A program made the translations under genes and the position numbers. From Niebla homalea (taxonomy: Eukaryota; Ascomycota; Lecanoromycetes; Lecanorales; Ramalinaceae): a stretch of 64,000 nt of DNA. How positions within the stretch are numbered: position 1 is the first letter of the stretch; each line of letters begins with the position of its first letter. Shown one piece after another: positions 57,162 to 64,000 of this stretch. The notes below the pieces were generated by a model. The model did no database searches and was not told the origin of the DNA. It saw nothing but the letters and a program-made list of their open reading frames with translations. The stretch is taken from contig JAHGAU010000010.1 in the NCBI GenBank assembly GCA_019925105.1, positions 1,364,001 to 1,428,000 on the forward strand, read 5' to 3'.

Positions 57162-58585
57162 TCATCCATTAATGCTGGTGAACCCCCCCGTGTGCCCCGC
57201 CCCGGGATCCGCCATCTCAACATCCTCATCCCTACTCGCACCCTTCTCCACCATCTCCACCTCCTCCCTCTCCATCCGCGCCCTCTCCCTCTCGACCTCA
57301 AAATCACCCCGCTCCCTCTCCCTACCCCTCCCACCACCATCATCCTCATCATCATCATCCCTCTCAACCTTCGGCTGCAACGTCCTGCCCCCACTCCCAC
57401 CACCACCACCACCACCCGCTCGCGGACTCGCCTGTGCCGCTGAGGCCGCAACGTCATAGCCCCCACGGTTCTCATCATATCTGGCCCGTTGCTTCTCCTC
57501 CTGCGCTTCATACATGCGTCGCTGTTTCCGATACTCGGGGCTCCCCCAATGCTCACTGGCCAGCTTCTCGAGATCCTCCTCGGTGCGGGCACCGGCGTGT
57601 TTGTGCGGCTGCGAGAGGTAGTTGTTCTCGAAGAACATGAGGAAGGCCTGCGGTGCGGGGATGGAGGAGACGTGCGAAGGTGGGGGGTGGTGCGAGGAAG
57701 CACCCAGGTGGGCTGTCTGGTCGGGAGGGGTGGAGGCGAGCACGTGGTGCGGGTGCTGGAGAGGTTCTTGGTGATGGTGGTGGTGGTGATGGTGATGGTG
57801 GGCGTTGGGGGAGGGGGAGTACCCCGGGTGGTGGTGGCCGTTGGGTGGAGCGGCGCTGGAGCTGGGGCGGCGGTATTGGGCGTCGACTAGGGGGTGGCCG
57901 GAGCGGCTGTTGTCGTAGGCGTCGGATTGGTAGGAGGGGTGCGCGGAAATTTGGTAGTTGGCTTGGTTGGGTGGGGGGGAAGCGAGCGGGCGGCGGTGGC
58001 TACGTTTGGAGCGGAGGGGGCGCTCGTCTGGCTGTTGATGGGAGATGGAGAAGTCAGCGAGAAGCGTCCTTGTGCAGCGGCTTTTGCAGCTGGCTCAGCT
58101 TGATGGGCGGCCCCGTACCGTGCGTGGTGCATCACTGCTATCCTCCGTGTCTTCGTCGTCCATGGGTGCGGCCCCATCGATGCTGCTCCCGCTCTTTGCC
58201 ATGCGTTTGGCCAAGGTCTCGAGAAGATAGGCACGCTCGAGGCGCATTTTGCGGATGCCGCGGTTGAGACGGATCTTGCGTAGGCGGAAGTTGTCGTTGT
58301 TCTCTTCCACTTCCGCTAGGCGCCTCTTAAGGTTGATACATTTGCGTCGATACGCTTCTTCGACAGAAGGAGGCAGCGGGCTTGTAGCAGGACCTGGGGC
58401 CACTAGATTGGTGAAGGATGAGTTAGCCCCAAAACTTGGTTTCAGTAAGGAAGGCTGCTTGAGAAGGGTGCAGGGTGTGAGCTGCTGTACAAACTTCTCC
58501 TAGTAGGGAGAAGTTGATTCGTTCCGAGCTTGCTATGCTCCTGTTCTTGCGAGATGCTTTCATTGACCGAATGATAGCTATTCAT
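57162..58585 (-). CDS. INO80-complex subunit with INO80F-type domain
   Basis: Exons 58402-58119 and 58031-57162 are firm and join in phase. The protein start is uncertain. The best model adds exon 58585-58495 (GTTTGT donor, CTAAC branch, acceptor at 58403), giving 415 aa with the junction a|tg-gcc. The N-terminal domain SVEEAYRRKCINLKRRLAEV, then NDNFRLRKIRLNRGIRKMRL, is a basic coiled coil like INO80F/TFPT. A proline- and His-rich linker (His run near 57782-57800) leads to PQAFLMFFENNYLSQPHKHA and LEKLASEHWGSPEYRKQRRM, an HMG-like segment recalling Nhp10. A Gly/Asp/Glu-rich tail follows. These features point to the Nhp10 module of the INO80 remodeller. Splicing after DAPRT uses the acceptor at 58032. 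Confidence 0.72.
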
Positions 58586-58868
58586 ACAAAAGACACAATT
58601 GTTCGCAAATGGTTGAAGAATGGCTGTTTCTACTTACTCGTCCTACTACACAGGCTTACGAGCCCAGATCGAATAGTTTTCCCTCAAAGAAAAGCGCGAT
58701 GGTGTGAGGTAGAAATGAATGGGGACTAGGTAGTCTATAGTCGTTCAGTCACTGCTGCAACATCGACTGTGTGTCAAGGTTGACGATGGGTTTTAAGGAC
58801 AAGGAATTCCGGGATTGTGTCTATGTTAGGTGCTGCCCTGTTTCCCACTGAGATAGAACTAACTATCA

Positions 58869-58876
58869 TTAAAAAA
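58869..58876. repeat. Target-site duplication, left
   Basis: TTAAAAAA directly before GGGATC at 58877. The same 8 bp follows the right end at 62686-62693. Confidence 0.75.
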
Positions 58877-59018
58877 GGGATCATATACACGTACACCCCC
58901 AGGATATACATATACGCCCCTAAATCCCCTGCATATACACCCCCAAATTCCCTGCATATATACCCTTTTTTTACGGGTATATTTAATAATTCCGGTAGTA
59001 TTTCTCAGCATTGCGGAA
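58877..59018 (+). repeat. Terminal inverted repeat, outer left
   Basis: Begins GGGATCATATACACG and ends CATTGCGGAAG. It includes short repeated C-rich units (such as CATATACACCCCC and CATATATACCC). It is less mutated than the inner copies and keeps CA dinucleotides. Confidence 0.85.
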
Positions 59019-59703
59019 GTACTTAAAAGCATTTTACTATATATTAAAGGGAATTTACGCATATTATCACGTATATTATTACGGTAATAACGGGTATATT
59101 AAATAAATATTATGGGTAATTCTAATAATAATAAGTAAATAAATAATATATTAAAAACCGCAATAAAAATAAAAGGACGTTCGGTTATTAAGAAATAAAT
59201 ATATATTAAAACTACCTATATAAATTTACTTATTTTTATTACCTTAATTGTATTATGAGTTAACCGAGTTAAAAGGGCCCGATTACGATTATTTCCGGGC
59301 CTTTTATTAAATAATTATTTTTTCCCTTTTAAATTTAAGTTTATTTTTAATAGCTTACCGATAATAGCTTACTTTTAACGGTTAACTCTTAAATAATAAA
59401 ATAATTAACTTAATAATTTATTACTTTTTATTTATATTTTAATAAAGTTAACTTTATTTTACTTATATTATTAAGTAAAGATGTAAATTTTATAATAATA
59501 ATAAGTAATAAGCTTACCGAATTAAAAAACGTATTATTTAAACTTTATTAAAAAAATCTTCCGTTATATTAAGAAATACTACTGAAATTATTAAATATAC
59601 CCGTAGAAAAAAAAAGGTATATATATAGGGAATTTAAGGTTATATATATAAGGAAATTGGGGGCGTATATATATATCGCGGGGGTATATATATATATAAT
59701 CCC
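58877..59703. mobile_element. Short internal element A (non-autonomous)
   Basis: Left end 58877-59018 plus about 540 bp of shared sub-terminal sequence and a RIP-mutated right end at 59558-59703. About 600 bp of its left part repeats at 59866-60470, so it looks like a deletion derivative of the longer element B. No coding capacity. Confidence 0.65.
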
Positions 59704-59865
59704 TTTAATATAATTACTTTTTATAAAAGCCTTTTACTAAATTAAGCAAAAACGAAATTTATTCTTAAACTAATAGTCTTAATAATTTCTGTGTTTCCGG
59801 ATTGGAATAAACGCCTTATAAGTACTTAAAAATCCGATAAACGAACCTGGGCGATAATTAAATAA

Positions 59866-62685
59866 GGGATAATATACACGTATACCCCCGCGATATATAT
59901 ATACGCCCCCAGTTCCCCTATATATACACCCTTAAATTCCCTATATATACACCCTTTTTTTACGGGTATATTCAGTAATTCCGGTAGTATTTCTCAGTAT
60001 TACGGAAGTACTTAAAAGTATTTTATAATATATTAAAGGGAATTTACGTATATTATTACGTATATTACCACGGCAATAACGGGTATATTAATTAAATATT
60101 ATAAATAATTCCGGTAATAATAAGTAAATAAATAATACGTTAAGGACCACGATAAGAATAAAAGGACGTTTTATTATTATAAAATAAATATATATTAAGG
60201 CTATTTATATAGATTTATTTATCCTTATTATTTTATTTATATTATAAATAAATTAAATTAAAAGGGTTTAATTACGACGGTTTCCGGGCCTTTTATTAAA
60301 TAGTTATTCTTTCCCTTTTAAGTTTAAGTTTATTTTTAATAACTTATTAATAATAGCTTATTTTTAACGGCTGGCTCTTAAACGACGGGGTAGTTAACTT
60401 AATAATCTATTACCCTTTATCCACGTTTTAATAAAGTTAACTTTACTTTATTCTTATAAATTCATTTCCTAGATTTTAATTACGACGTTTTCTTTATTAC
60501 GGGTAACTTAAAAACTATAATAATAAGCCTTAAAGTTATTCCGTTAATAACTTTATTACGTAAAATCGTTAACCTGCTCGTTTAACCTTGTTATCTGCCT
60601 CGTCCACGGTGAATTAATTAAGGTATTAACGGTATACGAGCTTATAAACGTTATTTAACTTACTTAAATTACGATAGTTAACGGTAAGTAAAACGGTTAA
60701 ATTCCTTTTTACGATAAGTTCGCTTTACGGAAGGTTCAGTTATTAACCCTTAAGGTTTTCCCTTCTTTTTACCTATAATAAGCTTTTATATACGTAATAA
60801 AAAGTTAATATTTACGTTATTATTATCGTTATTATTATTAATAAGGTTATACCGAGTATAATAAGATATAAGCTTCTTATAACGTTAATATAAGTAAAAA
60901 TCGTTTACTTTTAAGAGCTTTAATAAAGTAATTAAATAGTCCTTTATACGATAATTATAAAGGATACTTATATACTTTATATACGTATTAATATACTTAA
61001 GTATATTATTATTAATTAATATATACTGATTTAGCGCTTTTTATAGGATTTAAGGTAATATTATTATTAATATATTACGTAAAAAGGTTACCCTATAAAT
61101 AATCCGTATTATTGCTTTTACGGTATTAATTTTCTTATTCTATATAAGCCGCTTATAATAAAAGAATTAATTAAAGGCCTTTTTAATTATTTTAAAATCA
61201 CCGGTAAAGCTAAATAACCCTTACTTAAACCGGTAGTTAACGCTTTTATTCCGTAATATAGTAATAACTCTTAAATGTAAAAGGATATTTATATAATACT
61301 TAATAAAATGCCGCTTTTAAGGTATTATTTATATATTATTAAGGTAATTTACGATCTTACGGTTAAAGTTATTATATATACGGTTCTATTTAATGTTAAA
61401 GTCGGCTTTAATATACGTATAAATTACTTCCTTTTAATATATTATAAAAGTTTTTTAAGACTTATTATTTATAAAATATTTTTTATAATTTATTAATATA
61501 TTTTTATTAATATACTATATATATAATAAATATCTATTACTTAGGAATATCTTTTTAATTTATAAAATATAACTAAGTTCGCGATCGGTAACGATATAAA
61601 TTGGATTTAATACGTCGATATAGAATAAAAGCTTTTATAATTACTTTAAAGCTTAACGGTAATTATTTTCCTTTTCGGACCTTAAAAAATAAAAGCTTAT
61701 ATAATAAATAATACTTAGATTTATAATATTAATAATTATTAATAATAATATTTTATATTTATTAATTTTATAAATATAGTTTATCCTAAAAACGACGTAA
61801 AATTCCTTAATAAATAAGTAAGTAAACGGCTTAAAGAAAAATAAGTATATTACGTAATTATTTAAGTTTTTTAAAAACTGAAACTATTAGTTACCGTTTT
61901 AAAATAAATATAAGAATACTTATATAAATATCTTAAAGCTGAATACTTATCGATAAATAATTTACTTTTAATTAAGGATATCTTTATTAATAAAAAGAAA
62001 TTTTTTTTTATTTTAATCGTTTTATAAACGGTTTATTATCTTTATTAATTTTATTTTTATCTTAAACTTAATTATAATACGTTTTTTAATCTCGTTAATT
62101 ATAGCGATCGCCCTTAATAAAAAGTAAACGATAAGAAGGGTAACCGGGTAATTATAAATAATATCCTTAATTTTAAGGATTTAATTACTTATTATTAACG
62201 TAATAATAATACGTATTAACGTTATATTAAATAAAAATTTATTTAATCGTAAGCTTCTATATATCATTTTTTATTTATAGGTTATAAAGACCTTATTATT
62301 ATAATTATAGCGGAATTAAATTTTCCGTTTAATCCTTAACTTCTTATTATTTTTAAACCGTATTATTATTATAATATAATTATACTTTAAGGCTTAATCT
62401 TATATTATAAAAATAAAAGAATTATTAAAAGTATCGCTTATATTATTAAGTAAAGGTACGAGGTCTATGGTAATAATAGGTAATAGGACGGCCGGACTAA
62501 GGGGCGCGTTATTTGGACTTTGCCAAAAAAACAAAAAAAGTCTTCCGCAATGCTAAGAAATACTACCGGAATTACTGAATATACCCGCAAAAAAAAGGGT
62601 GTACATGCAGGGAATTTAGGGGTGTACATGCAGGGGATTTGGGGGCGTATATGTATATCGCGGGGGTGTACGTGTATATGATCCC
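59866..62685. mobile_element. Internal element B (longer copy)
   Basis: 2.8 kb with left end 59866-60007 (RIP-mutated, GGGATAATATACACG) and right end 62542-62685 (well preserved). The 8 bp before its left end, TTAAATAA, differs from the right duplication by one base. The 2 kb between the ends has no surviving gene; at about 85 percent A+T by eye, any transposase is unreadable. Confidence 0.65.
62542..62685 (-). repeat. Terminal inverted repeat, outer right
   Basis: Reverse complement of the outer left repeat with few differences. It keeps TG dinucleotides, so it is largely free of RIP. Confidence 0.85.
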
Positions 62686-62693
62686 TTAAAAAA
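62686..62693. repeat. Target-site duplication, right
   Basis: TTAAAAAA immediately after the right end, identical to 58869-58876. Confidence 0.75.
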
Positions 62694-62858
62694 GCTGTTC
62701 GCGGCTGAGTTCCGCCCATGCACTCACTCACAAGTGGCAAGCCTCAGGGGTAAATTTTGGACCAAGGGAAACAAAGAAGTGGACAAACATGGTATCTCAT
62801 TTACTGATTTCGAAGTATTTGAGGTACTTATCCAGGACTATTCCTTGGAAGCATGATT

Positions 62859-63880
62859 CTAAATTCTGGTGCCGTTGACTCCTTGCTTTCCCTCTCCTAG
62901 CTGTGAAGCCACCACAGTGGCCTCTCTCAAGCCTCTGGCGACGGTGCCCCGTAGGCCTCTCTCCTCAAGCACAAGCAGGCCTCCTATCGTGCATCCACCG
63001 GGAGTGCTAACTTTCTCCCGAACCATGGCCGGGTGCTCTCCGTTCAACACTAAACTTGATGCACCTCTCATAGTCTGAGCAGCCATCAATTGAGCATCGG
63101 CTCGCGGTAAACCCATAGCGACGGCACCGTCGGCGATAGCTTCGAGCACCATAGCAAACATTGCAGGTCCAGATCCGCAGAGCGCTGTGCACACATCCAT
63201 CTGATTGGCTGGTACAGTCTGTACGCGGCCAACACGTGTGAATATCCAGGTCACAAGGTTCTGAAGGTCTGATGGGAGTGGGGGCTCAGGTTTTGCAATG
63301 ACGGACATTGATTCATGTACCAATGCTGCTGTGTTCGGCATGACTCGCACCAACTTACAGGGTTCCGAGTCGTTCTCAAATGCTTCGTGTTTGGATGATC
63401 CAGCGCCGTAGAGTGTGTCCTCGATTTGCCCGACGCTCACTCCCGCAAGTATGCTGATCAGAAGTTTCCCCCTCAGTGCGTTCTTCATTCCTCGAGCACC
63501 CAACACGGTAGAAAGGTGGTATGGCTTACAACCCAGAATGATAACATCTGCCTCTTGAGCGCCTCGGATGTTTTCATTCTGAAGGACATTGAGGGAAGAA
63601 GTCAGGTGTGAGACCTCACGCTTGATCCGCTGGGCAGATCCAGGACGAGCTACACATGCAATAAATTTCGTGGGGGTCCGATTGGGCAAATCTTCCGAGT
63701 TTGTGCTTGATCTAGAAGTTGCAGCCGACGCATTCTCAGAGAGGGAGGACAGTATGCCTGATAGGATTGATGTGCCCAAAGTCCCTGAAGAATACTCAAT
63801 TAGGCCATGAACGAGAGGTAACGGAGGACTGGACCTACTTACTCACCGCATCCAAGAACTGTCAGAGTCAGGCCGCCCAT
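62859..63880 (-). CDS. PRO3: Pyrroline-5-carboxylate reductase
   Basis: Exons 63880-63847 and 63784-62859 join in phase to 319 aa. The Rossmann motif is built across the junction: LTVLGCG|TLGTSILSGIL. Other features: DVIILGCKPYHLSTVL, SILAGVSVGQIEDTL, RVMPNTAALVHESM, and the family signature from PADADAQL-like SEARCH: here LPRADAQLMAAQTMRGA then HPAMVREKVSTPGGCTIGGL. It makes proline from pyrroline-5-carboxylate with NADPH in the cytosol. Its 3' end is only 166 bp from the right duplication of the transposon, and the gene is intact. Confidence 0.96.
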
Positions 63881-64000
63881 GCTCTTTTGGGATGATGGAT
63901 GCTCTGTCACTGTGGGCGCCAGTGTGTCATCAATGAAATTCGTGTGGATGATCAAAATTGGAATCACGCAGATATCTCAATCATGACTGCGCTTGGAGGA
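63881..64000. other. PRO3 upstream region, window end
   Basis: 120 bp of presumed PRO3 promoter. Nothing else can be said. Confidence 0.4.

Larger units (their letters stand above)
58877..62685. mobile_element. RIP-degraded DNA transposon complex with long TIRs
   Basis: A 3.8 kb AT-rich island bounded by inverted repeats of about 142 bp (58877-59018 and 62542-62685). Each outer end starts with GGGATCATATACACGTACAC read inward. An exact 8-bp duplication, TTAAAAAA, flanks the outer ends. Inside are another right-type end (59558-59703) and another left-type end (59866-60007), so two units can be drawn: 58877-59703 and 59866-62685. CA and TG are very rare inside, and TA very common, the mark of RIP. 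No transposase frame survives. An 8-bp duplication fits hAT or a few other superfamilies; the long TIR is not typical of hAT, so the class is open. Confidence 0.85.

Noticed and set aside
58817..59062. Small frames on both strands over the left transposon end
   Set aside because: They lie in the terminal repeat and its iterons; the reverse ends give the same kind of frame at 62465-62740.

Overview
The window is nuclear DNA of a filamentous ascomycete (Pezizomycotina). The genes are interrupted by short spliceosomal introns, mostly 45-70 nt with GT..AG ends and CTAAC/CTGAC-like branch sites. The gene set includes velvet factor VelC, a chalcone-synthase-like type III polyketide synthase, a fungal MscL channel and an AT-rich island showing repeat-induced point mutation (RIP). 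I cannot place the class from sequence alone. I rebuilt 26 gene models exon by exon and checked the reading phase across every junction. Four further reading frames are less certain: two hypothetical genes and two small unknown proteins. I saw no tRNA, rRNA or CRISPR array.

Region 1 (1-18.6 kb) is housekeeping. In order: mitochondrial protease ATP23, Aurora kinase (minus), MscL (minus), TIP41, bc1-assembly chaperone CBP3 and a leukotriene-A4-hydrolase/aminopeptidase. A poorly supported stretch (9.4-12.4 kb) with two hypothetical reading frames follows. Then come mitochondrial phosphate carrier MIR1, histone acetyltransferase HAT1 (minus), a ZIP metal transporter and an alpha/beta hydrolase (minus).

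Region 2 (19-36 kb) holds a RING protein with RGG- and RS-rich tails, velC (minus) with a 2 kb gene-free upstream region, a small membrane protein, pyruvate dehydrogenase E1 alpha, a CDC4-type F-box/WD40 protein (minus), a small multi-pass membrane protein and chaperonin subunit CCT8 (minus).

Region 3 (36.7-45.6 kb) is the most accessory part. A cytochrome P450 and a type III polyketide synthase are transcribed divergently from a 427-bp shared promoter that contains a CGG-N4-CCG palindrome. They are flanked by an orphan coiled-coil membrane protein and by a methyltransferase-like protein with a membrane segment. Together these look like a small metabolite locus. The inner-membrane protease OMA1 follows.

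Region 4 (45.6-58.6 kb) starts with 3.1 kb lacking recognisable genes. It then carries a RING-PH-vWA scaffold of the Far1/Ste5 type, U3 snoRNP factor UTP16, an RMD1-like DUF155 protein and an INO80-complex subunit (minus).

Region 5 (58.9-62.7 kb) is a RIP-degraded DNA transposon complex. It has long terminal inverted repeats and a perfect 8-bp target duplication, and two smaller elements lie inside it. Pyrroline-5-carboxylate reductase PRO3 (minus) closes the window.

Several products are mitochondrial (ATP23, CBP3, MIR1, PDA1, OMA1), but they are scattered rather than forming a functional cluster. The only co-located genes that plausibly act in one pathway are the P450, the polyketide synthase and perhaps the methyltransferase.
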